A stretch of 56,498 bases of DNA from Accumulibacter sp. GTDB taxonomy: Bacteria; Pseudomonadota; Gammaproteobacteria; Burkholderiales; Rhodocyclaceae. The notes below the pieces were generated by a model that made no database searches, had not been told where the DNA came from, and saw nothing but the letters and a program-made list of their open reading frames with translations. The translations under genes were made by a program, and so were the position numbers. This document shows, piece by piece, positions 21,672 to 30,131 of this stretch. Every line of letters starts with the position of its first letter. Positions within the stretch are counted from its first letter, which is position 1. The stretch is from NCBI RefSeq assembly GCF_023806635.1, contig NZ_JAMTDQ010000101.1, positions 1 through 56,498 on the forward strand, written 5' to 3'.

Positions 21672-24600
21672 ATGACTGACGACCTGCTTCGCTGGGCCGA
21701 TGACAAGGCACAGGCCGACGCGCAGCCGGCTGCCGGGCTTCTCCCGTGGACGATTCTGGTCATCGACGACGACCCCGAGGTGCATACCGTCACCCGCTTC
21801 GCGCTGCTCGATCTGCGGCTTTTCGGGCGACCCCTCCGCTTGCTGCACGCCAGCAGCGCCGCCGCGGCGCGGGCGCTGTTGCGCGACAACCTCGACGTTG
21901 CCGTGGTTCTGCTCGACGTGGTGATGGAGACGGCCCAGGCCGGTCTCGATCTGGTCGGTTTCATCCGCGATGAGCTCGGCCTCGCCGAGTGTCGCCTGAT
22001 CCTGCGTACCGGCGAGCCGGGCTACGCGCCCGAACTGACGGTCATCCAGGAATACGACATCAACGACTATCGCACCAAGGGGGAGCTGACGCATACCAGG
22101 CTGATCACGACCGTCAGTTCGGCGCTGCGCTCCTACCAGCAGCTGCATGCTCTCGCCGAGCATCGCCGCGGTCTCGAGCTGATCGTGCGGGCTGCGGCCG
22201 ACCTGATGCAGGAACACGCCATTGCCAACCTGGCCGAAGGTGTTCTGACCCAGCTCGCGGCACTGCTCAGGTTGCCCGTGGATGGAATCGTCTGCACTCA
22301 GAAGGGCTCACCCCTGGGTGACGACCGCGAACGCTGCTACGTCGTTGGCGCGACCGGCCGCCATGCGGGTTGCATCGCGCAGCCGCTGGAGACGCTGGCC
22401 GACCAGCGCATCGTCGCGGCCATCATGAGCAGCGTGGCGCGTCGCAGGCACGTCTTCGGAGTGGATCATGCCGTTCTCTACCTGCAGGCGGCACCGAGCC
22501 AGGAGGCGGCGATCTTCCTCGAGGGAGGACAGATGCTGGAGACGATCGACCGTACCTTGCTCGACGTCTTCGTCGCCAACATTGCTGCCTGTTTCCGCAA
22601 CGTCAAGCTGGTTGAGCGCCTGCTGCGGGCGCAGGACGAGATCGAGGCGCAACGCGCCTTTCTCCGCACGGTCATCGACGCCAGCCCGCACTTCATCTTC
22701 GTCGTCGACCGCGAGGGCCGGATCCGCCTCGCCAACCAGAGTCTGGCGGAGCGCTTCCGGCAGACGCCCGAGCAGATGGTCGGCAGACTGCAGGCGGATT
22801 TCGTCGGCGACGCGCAGCTTCTGCAGGCCCTGGAAGGCGATGATGAGGCGATCGCTGCCGGTCGCCAGGAACGCATCGAGCGGGAAGTCAGCTTCCTCGG
22901 CCGTAGCGGTGAGGAGCGCTGGTTCCACACGATCAAGGTACCGTTGAAGAATGCCGGCGGGGCGGTTGAGCAACTGGTCGGCGTCAGTATCGACGTGACC
23001 GATCGCAAGCGTGCGGAACGGCGGCTTCTGGAAGCCAAGGAAAGGGTGCAGGTGACCCTGGACTCGATCGGTGATGCGGTCATCACGACCGACGCCCAAG
23101 GCAGGATCGACTACATGAATCCGATGGCGGAGAGCCTGAGCGGTTGGGCGTTGGCAGAGGCCCGCGGCCGGCCGGCGGCAGATGTCTTTCGTGTCGTGCA
23201 CGAGGAAACACGGGTGCCGGCCAGGGATCCCATCCAGCGTTGCCTGACCGAGAAGCGAATCGTCTCGCTGCCTGGCCATTGCGTCCTGCTGGCGAGGGAC
23301 GGGCGGGAGTACGACATCAACGACTCGGCGGCACCGATTCCTCGCGGGGATGGCGGGCTGCGGGGTGTCGTCCTGGTCTTCCACAATGTCACCGAGACTC
23401 GCCAGTTGGCTCGCCAACTGGCGCACGATGCGACTCACGACGCGCTGACCGGACTGATCAACCGCGCGGAGTTCGAGCGGCGACTCGAGCGGGCAGTGTC
23501 ATCGGCGCAGGATGAGGGGGCCCGGCATGTCCTTTGTTACATCGATCTCGACCAGTTCAAGGTGGTCAACGACACGGCCGGGCATGCCGCGGGCGACCAG
23601 CTGCTGAAACAGATCAACGCGCTGCTGGCGGGCAGCTTCCGCGAAAGCGATACGCTCGCACGAATCGGTGGCGATGAGTTTGCCCTGCTGCAGGAGAACT
23701 GCCCGCTGGAACGTGGCCATGTCGTCGCCCAGGCGGCGCTGCGCACGCTTCGCCAGCACAGCTTCAGCTGGGAGGGTCGGAGCTACCAGGTCGGCGCCAG
23801 CATTGGTCTCGTGCCGATCACCGCCGAGACCCAGGATACCGCGGAACTGCTGACGCGTGCCGACGTCGCCTGCTATACGGCCAAGGAACTTGGCCGCAAC
23901 CGGGTTCATGTCTACCAGTCGGGCGATACCGAGACCGTGCAGCGCCACAGCGAGTTGCTGGGCGCGGCCGGTCTGCGGGACGCTCTCGAGCGTGGGCTTT
24001 TCCGGCTGCACTACCAGCCGATCGTCGGGCTCACCGGGTCCGAGTTCCGCGTCGTTCGCTACGAAGCGCTGCTTCGTGTCGTGCATGAAGTCGATCCCGG
24101 CCGGCAGGGCGAGCTGGTCTTGCCGGCGGTGTTCATTCCGGCCGCCGAGCGCTTCGGACTCATGGGAGCGATCGACCGCTGGGTGATCAGGCGAGCATTC
24201 CAGGAGTATGCGCAGGGGATCGGCACGACCGGCGCCACCCTGGCGATCAACCTTTCGGGCAATTCGTTGAGCGACGAGAGTCTGCTGCAGTTCATCGAGG
24301 CGCAGCTCGCCGAATTCTCGTTCCCGGCCGAGCGCGCCTGTTTCGAGATCACCGAGACGGCAGCCATCCAGAACCTGCGGCCAGCGCTTGGCGTGATGGC
24401 CGCCCTCAAGCGCCACGGCTGCCAGCTGGCGCTCGATGACTTCGGCAGTGGGCTCTCTTCCTTCCACTACCTGAAGACCCTGCCGGTGGACTTTCTCAAG
24501 ATCGACGGCAGCTTCGTCAAGGACATGTGCTCGAGCGCACACGATGAAGCGCTGGTCGCAGCGATCAACCAGATGAGTCACGCGCTCGGATTGCGGACGA

Positions 24601-24716
24601 TCGCCGAATACGTAGAGAACCGGGAAATCGTCGATCGCCTGCGTCAGCTCGGGGTCGACTACGCGCAGGGCTACTTTTTCGGCAAGCCGGAGCCTTGGCG
24701 GCAGGGTGGCGGCTGA
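21672..24716 (+). CDS. Response regulator with DUF3369-like, two PAS, GGDEF and EAL domains
   Basis: Cyclic-di-GMP signalling protein of 1014 residues. Domains in order: receiver (about 25-150, acidic pocket VIDDD and acceptor Asp in VVLLDVVM), a DUF3369-like region (about 165-330), two PAS domains (about 335-450 and 460-585, the first ending DVTDRK), GGDEF (about 595-755) and EAL (about 775-1010). The diguanylate cyclase site is intact (GGDEF, 666-670). The EAL motif (798-800) is present together with the metal/catalytic residues in FEITETA, LDDFGSGLSS, FLKIDG and YAQGYFFGKP. The protein may therefore both make and degrade c-di-GMP under control of phosphorylation. GAGGGAG lies upstream of the ATG, 13 bases after the cytochrome gene. 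Confidence 0.93.
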   Translation: MTDDLLRWADDKAQADAQPAAGLLPWTILVIDDDPEVHTVTRFALLDLRLFGRPLRLLHASSAAAARALLRDNLDVAVVLLDVVMETAQAGLDLVGFIRDELGLAECRLILRTGEPGYAPELTVIQEYDINDYRTKGELTHTRLITTVSSALRSYQQLHALAEHRRGLELIVRAAADLMQEHAIANLAEGVLTQLAALLRLPVDGIVCTQKGSPLGDDRERCYVVGATGRHAGCIAQPLETLADQRIVAAIMSSVARRRHVFGVDHAVLYLQAAPSQEAAIFLEGGQMLETIDRTLLDVFVANIAACFRNVKLVERLLRAQDEIEAQRAFLRTVIDASPHFIFVVDREGRIRLANQSLAERFRQTPEQMVGRLQADFVGDAQLLQALEGDDEAIAAGRQERIEREVSFLGRSGEERWFHTIKVPLKNAGGAVEQLVGVSIDVTDRKRAERRLLEAKERVQVTLDSIGDAVITTDAQGRIDYMNPMAESLSGWALAEARGRPAADVFRVVHEETRVPARDPIQRCLTEKRIVSLPGHCVLLARDGREYDINDSAAPIPRGDGGLRGVVLVFHNVTETRQLARQLAHDATHDALTGLINRAEFERRLERAVSSAQDEGARHVLCYIDLDQFKVVNDTAGHAAGDQLLKQINALLAGSFRESDTLARIGGDEFALLQENCPLERGHVVAQAALRTLRQHSFSWEGRSYQVGASIGLVPITAETQDTAELLTRADVACYTAKELGRNRVHVYQSGDTETVQRHSELLGAAGLRDALERGLFRLHYQPIVGLTGSEFRVVRYEALLRVVHEVDPGRQGELVLPAVFIPAAERFGLMGAIDRWVIRRAFQEYAQGIGTTGATLAINLSGNSLSDESLLQFIEAQLAEFSFPAERACFEITETAAIQNLRPALGVMAALKRHGCQLALDDFGSGLSSFHYLKTLPVDFLKIDGSFVKDMCSSAHDEALVAAINQMSHALGLRTIAEYVENREIVDRLRQLGVDYAQGYFFGKPEPWRQGGG

Positions 24717-24835
24717 AGGCGCGTGCCGGTGGCAACTGGTTTTCACCCCTCAGGGTCCGGTTGTGCCGGCAGCCGTGACGTTTGAGCCGCCGCTCGCCGA
24801 TCCCGCGGTTTGCACATGCCCGCCGCAGACAGTGA

Positions 24836-24857
24836 CTGCCGGGCCGAAGCCCGGCAG
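24836..24857. terminator. Hairpin between convergent genes
   Basis: A perfect 9-bp stem (CTGCCGGGC / GCCCGGCAG) with a CGAA loop lies between the convergent EAL-protein and htpX genes. There is no T-tract on either side, so function as a terminator is only likely from its position. Confidence 0.45.
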
Positions 24858-24876
24858 CTTGCGGGACGCGCGCTGC

Positions 24877-25755
24877 TCAGCGGGCGTTTTCCAGCGCGGC
24901 GATTCGTTCGGCGATCGGCGGATGGCTGGAAAAAAGCGCCATCCAGCCAGGGCGATCGGTGATGCCGGCGGTGGCGATGTTCTTCGGCAGGTCGCCGGAG
25001 TCGATGCCACCCAGGCGGCGGAGTGCCGCCATCATCGGTCGCGGCGTGCCCATCAACTGGGCGGCGCCGGCGTCGGCGCGGAACTCGCGCTGGCGCGAAA
25101 AATACATGACGATGATGCTCGCCAGAATGCCGAAGACGATGTCGCAGACGATGACGGTGATGGTGTAGCCGATCCCCGGCCCGCTGTCCTCGCTACTTCC
25201 CCGGCGCAGGAACGAATCGACCAGCCAGCCGACGACGCGGGCGATGAAGATGACGAAAGTGTTGACCACACCCTGAATCAGCGTCAGCGTCACCATGTCG
25301 CCATTCGCGATGTGTGCCACTTCATGCGCAATCACCGCCTCCGCTTCCTCGCGCGTCATGCTCTGCAGCAGTCCGGTCGACACGGCAACCAGTGAACTGC
25401 CGCGACTCGCGCCGGTGGCGAACGCATTCGGCTCTCCCTCGTAGATGGCCACTTCCGGCATCGGCAGACCTGCCTTGTCGGCAAACCGACGAACCGTTTC
25501 GACCAGCCAGAATTCGGTCGAATTGCCCGGTGAGTCGATGACCTGGGCACCAGTGCTCCATTTGGCAATGGTCCTCGACATCAGCAGGGAGATGAAGGCC
25601 CCTCCGAAGCCCATGATGAGGGCGAACAAAAGCAGCGTGCCGAGGTCGAGGCCGCTGCCGGCAAAGAACCTGTTGGCCCCCGTCAGCGTGCTGACGATGC
25701 CGAGCACAAGCATGATCGCCAGGTTGGTGGCGACGAGCAGAACGATTCGTTTCAT
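24877..25755 (-). CDS. htpX: Membrane zinc metalloprotease HtpX
   Basis: M48-family protease of 292 residues that degrades damaged inner-membrane proteins. Two N-terminal transmembrane helices (about 5-25 and 37-60) are followed by the zinc site HEVAH (144-148), two more helices (about 158-178 and 195-215), and the third-ligand region [14 protein letters not shown]. Length and helix order match HtpX of other Proteobacteria. AGGCTTG before the ATG is a modest ribosome-binding site. Confidence 0.95.
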   Translation of the reverse strand: MKRIVLLVATNLAIMLVLGIVSTLTGANRFFAGSGLDLGTLLLFALIMGFGGAFISLLMSRTIAKWSTGAQVIDSPGNSTEFWLVETVRRFADKAGLPMPEVAIYEGEPNAFATGASRGSSLVAVSTGLLQSMTREEAEAVIAHEVAHIANGDMVTLTLIQGVVNTFVIFIARVVGWLVDSFLRRGSSEDSGPGIGYTITVIVCDIVFGILASIIVMYFSRQREFRADAGAAQLMGTPRPMMAALRRLGGIDSGDLPKNIATAGITDRPGWMALFSSHPPIAERIAALENAR

Positions 25756-25930
25756 GAGTCAAGCCTCCGAGGTCAAGAGGGCGGCGGTGGCGGTCTGGAT
25801 CAATGGTCGGCCCCGCAGCATACCGGTCATTGTGGCGTAGAAATGGCGACGGGGAGCCGTTCTTCAAGAGGGGCGGACGATCGCAGCGCCAGGCGGCGCT
25901 TTCCACTGTCCGCTGCAGCCCGCATCTGTT

Positions 25931-26341
25931 TCAGTGCGGACCACGGTTCTCGCGGACCGCGGCCGCGGCCCCAGCGCTTGCCCGCACCGGCCGCAGTTCG
26001 TCGTCCGGCACCAGCGGGCGAGCACGCGCGTGGCGACTTTCCCGTTCCCGCTCAAGCCGCCGCGCCAGCGTTCGACCGGCACGGTCCGCGACACGGTCGA
26101 TCGCCGTTGCCAGGTCGGTCTGCGTGTCCTCGATGACCATTTCCGGCGTGCCGGGCAGCGCGCAACGCAAACGGCAGTGCTTGTCCGCGCCGCCACGGGG
26201 ACCGTTGAGGTCGGAGAGGACGACGGACACCCGTCCGAGGTGCTGCTGCGCCCAACCGAGGGCGAATTGCAGGCGACGCTGCACGTGTTCGCGCACAGCG
26301 GCATCGACATCGATGTTTCTGGCGTGGATGGTGATCTGCAT
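25931..26341 (-). CDS. HPF/RaiA-family ribosome-associated protein
   Basis: Protein of 136 residues with an S30AE fold expected over the first 100 (MQITIHARNIDVDAAVREHV at the start, TDLATAIDRVADRAGRTLARR later). The family binds the 30S A/P sites and silences ribosomes in stress or stationary phase. The C-terminal 35 residues are Arg/Ala-rich and unlike the family, and there is no long-HPF dimerisation domain. It is divergent from the LysR-type gene across a 112-base AT-rich gap (26342-26453) that must carry both promoters. Confidence 0.75.
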   Translation of the reverse strand: MQITIHARNIDVDAAVREHVQRRLQFALGWAQQHLGRVSVVLSDLNGPRGGADKHCRLRCALPGTPEMVIEDTQTDLATAIDRVADRAGRTLARRLERERESRHARARPLVPDDELRPVRASAGAAAAVRENRGPH

Positions 26342-26453
26342 GGCTGGGCTCCTGTCGGGTTGTCTCGATGCGGCAGTCTAGGATAGCCGAGGGTCGTATG
26401 AAAAATCGAATATACTTGCGCGATTCTTCCGTTTTTCTGGATTTGTCCCGACG

Positions 26454-27446
26454 ATGGCAAACCTCAACTTCAAGCACCTGCGCTACTTCTGGATGGTTGC
26501 CAAGTCGGGAACGATCGCGCGCGCCTGCGAGCAACTCCACCTGACACCGCAGGCGATCAGCGGTCAGCTGCGGGAACTCGAGGAAGCTCTCGATGTGGAG
26601 TTGTTTCGTCGCGCCGGGCGCGGCCTCGAGCTGACCGACGTCGGCCGGCGCATTCTCAGTTATGCCGAGGAGATCTTCGCCCTCGGTGATGAGTTGCTGG
26701 CCGTGGCACACGACCAGACCAGCCGCAAGAGCCTGCCTTTCGTCGTCGGCATCGCCGATTCGGTTGCCAAGTCGGTTGCCCATCGAGTCGTGGCGCCGGC
26801 GCTGCAATTGCCGGAAGCGGTGCGGCTGGTCTGCCGCGAAGGTCGGCTGACGACGCTGCTGGGCGACCTCGCCGTGCACCGCCTGGACATGGTGATCGCC
26901 GACCGGCCGATGCCGGGCAACCTGAACGTGCGCGGCTACAGTCATCTGCTCGGCGAGAGTGATCTGACGGTCTTTGGCGCCGCCGGGCTGGTGCAGACCC
27001 TTGCCGGCGACTTTCCGGCGTTGCTCGATGGCGCGCCCTTCCTGATGCCGGGCGACGACATCGCCATCCGGCCGCGGCTCGAGCAGTGGCTGCAGGCGAA
27101 GCGGCTGCAGCCACGGATCGTTGGCGAGTTTGACGACAATGCCCTGCTGCAGGCGTTCGGGCGTGCCGGGGCCGGCCTGTTCGTGGCGCCGACGGCGATT
27201 GCCGACGACGTCGTCGACCAGTATCGCGTCGTCCGCGTCGGCCGTCTCGAGGCCGTCAGCGAGCAGTTGTTCGCGATCACCAGCGAGCGTCGCCTGAGCC
27301 ATCCGGCGACGGTCGCCATCAGCCAGACCGCACGGGACGAGGTCTTCCGTACGGCCAGTGATGTCGCTGCGGCAGCCAGCGGCGATGCGACCGCCGCCGC
27401 CATTCGCCAGCGGCGGCGGTCGCGTCTGCCGAGAATCCCTGGCTGA
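26454..27446 (+). CDS. nhaR: LysR-family regulator, NhaR type
   Basis: Transcription factor of 330 residues. The N-terminal winged helix-turn-helix (FKHLRYFWMVAKSGTIARAC, then LHLTPQAISGQLRELEEAL) closely resembles NhaR, the Na+-responsive activator of nhaA in enterobacteria. An effector-binding domain follows (about 95-295). The last 35 residues are Ala/Arg-rich and extra. No nhaA antiporter gene is nearby, so the target is probably something else. A LysR-type dyad lies just after the stop, in front of the next gene. Confidence 0.85.
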   Translation: MANLNFKHLRYFWMVAKSGTIARACEQLHLTPQAISGQLRELEEALDVELFRRAGRGLELTDVGRRILSYAEEIFALGDELLAVAHDQTSRKSLPFVVGIADSVAKSVAHRVVAPALQLPEAVRLVCREGRLTTLLGDLAVHRLDMVIADRPMPGNLNVRGYSHLLGESDLTVFGAAGLVQTLAGDFPALLDGAPFLMPGDDIAIRPRLEQWLQAKRLQPRIVGEFDDNALLQAFGRAGAGLFVAPTAIADDVVDQYRVVRVGRLEAVSEQLFAITSERRLSHPATVAISQTARDEVFRTASDVAAAASGDATAAAIRQRRRSRLPRIPG

Positions 27447-27453
27447 TCCGGCA

Positions 27454-27476
27454 ATACATCGAATTTGCGGATGTAT
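27454..27476 (+). promoter_or_regulatory. LysR-type T-N11-A operator candidate
   Basis: ATACAT and ATGTAT flank 11 bases as a dyad that extends outward to AATACATC / GATGTATT (27453-27460 and 27470-27477). This is the T-N11-A layout bound by LysR-family proteins. It lies 8 bases after the nhaR-like stop and about 83 bases before the Tim44-like start. A role for the neighbouring regulator is inferred. Confidence 0.45.
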
Positions 27477-27558
27477 TGGTACAAATAATTCTGCTTTTTT
27501 CTTGCCTGACGAGCGCCTATCTTTGCCGCTCGTTCCCCATAGACAACAGGAGACATCG

Positions 27559-28455
27559 ATGAAAACCCTTTCCCTGCTGACCGCTGTCCTGGCGTTCGGC
27601 CTGACTCTGGCGGTTGGTGACGCCGAAGCCAAGCGCCTCGGCAGCGGCAAGTCTTCCGGCATGCAGCGCGAATCGGTGACCGCCGATCGACCGGCTTCAC
27701 CGGCGATGGCACCGGCGCCGGCGCGAGCACCGGCGGCAGCGGCGCCGCAGGCGGCGCCGAAGCGCTCGTGGATGGGACCGCTGGCCGGTCTCGCGGCCGG
27801 CCTCGGTCTGGCAGCCCTCGCTTCACACCTCGGTTTCGGCGAGGAACTCGCCTCGATGCTGCTCATCGGCCTGCTGGTGATGGCGGTGATGGTCGTCGTC
27901 GGGCTGATCATGCGGCGCCGCGCCGCGGCGCAGGCCGGTCCGGGCAACCTGCAGTACGCCGGCGCCGGGGCCGACCACCTCGGCAGTCGGCGCAGCTTCG
28001 AAGAAGTGGCGCTGCCTCCGTCCAGCGGTCCTGCTACTGCGGAGGTGGCCCACGCCGCTGCTGCGGGCCGTTCCGGCAGCATCCCGTCGGACTTCGATAC
28101 GGCCGCCTTCGAGCGAAATGCGAAAGTGAACTTCATTCGCCTGCAGGCGGCGAACGACGCCGGCAACCTCGACGACATCCGCGAATTCACGACGCCGGAG
28201 ATGTTTGCCGAGATCAGCATGGCCTTCAAGGAGCGCGCTTCGGCGACACAGGAGACCGATGTGGTCAGCATCGAAGCGACCGTTCTCGACGTGGCCGAGG
28301 AAGGGGCGCGTTACATCGTCAGCGTGCGCTTCAATGGCCTCATTCGGGAGCAGGCCAACGCCGCTGCCGAGCCCTTCGACGAGATCTGGCACATGGTCAA
28401 GCCACGCGAAGGGCGTGGTGGCTGGACTCTCGCCGGCATCCAGCAGATCCAGTAA
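27559..28455 (+). CDS. Tim44-like domain membrane protein
   Basis: Protein of 298 residues: signal peptide or first helix (1-24, ending GDAEA), a Pro/Ala-rich segment, two hydrophobic helices (about 74-90 and 97-115) ending in RRR, a linker, then a Tim44-like domain (about 165-298, IREFTTPEMFAEISMAFKER through WTLAGIQQIQ). Such bacterial proteins share the fold of the mitochondrial import subunit's C-terminal domain. Their role in bacteria is not settled; membrane association is the most likely property. AGGAGA lies 7 bases before the ATG. An intrinsic terminator follows. Confidence 0.82.
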   Translation: MKTLSLLTAVLAFGLTLAVGDAEAKRLGSGKSSGMQRESVTADRPASPAMAPAPARAPAAAAPQAAPKRSWMGPLAGLAAGLGLAALASHLGFGEELASMLLIGLLVMAVMVVVGLIMRRRAAAQAGPGNLQYAGAGADHLGSRRSFEEVALPPSSGPATAEVAHAAAAGRSGSIPSDFDTAAFERNAKVNFIRLQAANDAGNLDDIREFTTPEMFAEISMAFKERASATQETDVVSIEATVLDVAEEGARYIVSVRFNGLIREQANAAAEPFDEIWHMVKPREGRGGWTLAGIQQIQ

Positions 28456-28508
28456 GCGGCTTCCCGATCCTTCCCTCTGCGGACGGCGATTCGCTGTCCG
28501 CAGCCTTC

Positions 28509-28542
28509 GCCCCTGACCGGCCCCTTCCGGCAGGGGCTTTTT
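28509..28542 (+). terminator. Intrinsic terminator after the Tim44-like gene
   Basis: GCCCCTGACCGG pairs with CCGGCAGGGGC and is followed directly by TTTTT. It lies 53 bases past the stop. Confidence 0.8.
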
Positions 28543-28567
28543 CGTCGCCCCGTGCGACCGCTGTCCG

Positions 28568-29308
28568 CTAGAGCCGCGACGGTCGCACGGCAAACCACAG
28601 CCCGAGGGCAAGGATGGCGAACGACAGGGTCGCGATGACGCCACCCCAGAACCAATGGGGCAGCCACAGAGCCTGTGCCATGATCGCCGTGTCGGAAACA
28701 TGCGGCAGGCCGTCGATGCTGGCGCTGGCGGAGAACATGTAGTCGACGTCCTGCAGCCAGCTCAGGCAGAGGATGGCGGCGGTCAGCCGCAGGACGAACG
28801 TGGCGCCGCGCTCGCTCAGCCACAGCGCGGCGAGGAGGAACGACAGCGCTGCGCACAGGAGAAAGACGACGCCGAAAAGGTTCTGCGTCCACAGCGCGAC
28901 CACCAGCACCAGGCTGCCGCCGATCAGCGCGAGCAGCACGCGCGCCAGCCGCGGCCAGCGGCTGAGCACGAGCAGCAGGCTGCCGGCGATGCTCGGGGCG
29001 AGCAAGCCGCCAGCGGCGATCAGTGCGCTGTCGAGTCGCCCGGGTGTGCCTCGCCAGAGGGCCACTCCGGAACCGTCCGCATGCAGGGCGAAGCTCTCGA
29101 AGTTGGCGCCGAGGAGCAGTGCCGTGAAGCCATGGCCGAGTTCGTGGGCGCAGGTGGCGAGCAGTGACAATGGGTAGAGGAGCGTCCGGCCATGCGGCAG
29201 CTGCCAGATGATGGCGATCAGCAGCATGACGCCGAGCAGCGAACGCAGCGGCTGCCAGGATTCCGGCACGCGTCGGGCGGTCGCCGGATCGCCGGTGGGC
29301 GCAGTCAT
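28568..29308 (-). CDS. M50-family membrane metallopeptidase
   Basis: Multi-helix membrane protein of 246 residues with the zinc motif HELGH at 55-59, inside a transmembrane helix (LSLLATCAHELGHGFTALLL), as in the M50B site-2-protease-like family. About six hydrophobic helices follow. No PDZ domain is seen. The substrate is unknown. The ATG at 29308 has AAGGAT 10 bases upstream. It is divergent from the eight-gene cluster, with its start and the cluster promoter only about 15 bases apart, so the two may share control. Confidence 0.82.
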   Translation of the reverse strand: MTAPTGDPATARRVPESWQPLRSLLGVMLLIAIIWQLPHGRTLLYPLSLLATCAHELGHGFTALLLGANFESFALHADGSGVALWRGTPGRLDSALIAAGGLLAPSIAGSLLLVLSRWPRLARVLLALIGGSLVLVVALWTQNLFGVVFLLCAALSFLLAALWLSERGATFVLRLTAAILCLSWLQDVDYMFSASASIDGLPHVSDTAIMAQALWLPHWFWGGVIATLSFAILALGLWFAVRPSRL

Positions 29309-29322
29309 CGTCGTGCAAATCC

Positions 29323-29350
29323 TTGCATTGCCTTGCCTGCTTCGTATAAT
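29323..29350 (+). promoter_or_regulatory. Sigma-70 promoter of the eight-gene cluster
   Basis: TTGCAT (29323-29328) and a consensus TATAAT (29345-29350) are separated by 16 bases, 48 bases before the first ATG of the cluster. Confidence 0.65.
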
Positions 29351-29398
29351 CCCCGATTCCATCCGGTCGGTCGCCGGGTGCTCACAGCGGGAGTCGGA

Positions 29399-30109
29399 AT
29401 GAAGGGTATCCTGAATCTCTTGGCGAAGGCAAAGCTTGTCGAGCTGTCCGACGACGAGCGTCCGGCGGTACCCGCGCCTCCCGCCGCGTCCGTGGCGGCT
29501 CCCTCGGAAGCGGTCGCACAGCGCCCGGCAGAGCTCGCTGCGGCGCCGTTGCCGGCAGCCGGCGACCTGCCGTCGCTGGCTGAAGCCTGCGCCGACGTCG
29601 AGAGCGAGTCCTTTGCCGACATCTTCGCCGGTGCGGCCATCCCGCCGTCGCCGTATCCGGCCGAGAAGCTGCTGCGCCTGCTCGACGGGTTGCGCGCCAT
29701 GGATGCGGTGACGCGCAAGGCAGCCGTTCTGGCGATGGACGCTGCCGATGACAACTGGCAGATCGACGACTGCCTGCGCGATGCCGAGCTGAAGATCGCC
29801 GCGCTCGAGGAGCACAAGAGCAGGCTGGCGGCGCAGATGGAGAGTCGCGAGCGGCAGTCGGCCGGAATCGTCGAGCAGATCAGGCTGACCCTCGACGAGG
29901 CGACGGCAGCCATCCGGCAGCAGATCTCCGAACTCGAGCAGTTGCGTGAACGCGAGGTGACGCGCGCGGCGCAGGAAACCACCAGCGTCGAAGCCGGCCT
30001 GCGCGCGGCACGCGAGTCGGTGGCGCGGGAGACGCGGCGCATCGACGGCGAGATCGAACGTCTGCGCGAGATCCCCAACAGTTTCAGGCCGCCGGCCGCC
30101 GGCCAATGA
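29399..30109 (+). CDS. Coiled-coil protein, first gene of the PspA/ABC cluster
   Basis: Protein of 236 residues with no recognised enzymatic domain. A short amphipathic N-terminus (MKGILNLLAKAKLVEL) and an Ala/Pro-rich linker precede a helical block (about 85-120). A long coiled coil (about 120-228) then contains heptads such as ISELEQLREREVTRAAQET. No signal peptide is seen, so it is probably cytosolic. It is the first gene after the promoter and lies 22 bases before the solute-binding gene, so it is probably a structural or adaptor part of the same system. The function is not known. Confidence 0.75.
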   Translation: MKGILNLLAKAKLVELSDDERPAVPAPPAASVAAPSEAVAQRPAELAAAPLPAAGDLPSLAEACADVESESFADIFAGAAIPPSPYPAEKLLRLLDGLRAMDAVTRKAAVLAMDAADDNWQIDDCLRDAELKIAALEEHKSRLAAQMESRERQSAGIVEQIRLTLDEATAAIRQQISELEQLREREVTRAAQETTSVEAGLRAARESVARETRRIDGEIERLREIPNSFRPPAAGQ

Positions 30110-30131
30110 GAGTCGGTCAAGGAGAAGACAG

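Noticed and set aside
26052-28271. 739-codon minus-strand frame across nhaR and the Tim44-like gene
   Set aside because: No domain and low-complexity Arg/Ala text; only its last part overlaps the real HPF-like region, in another frame.
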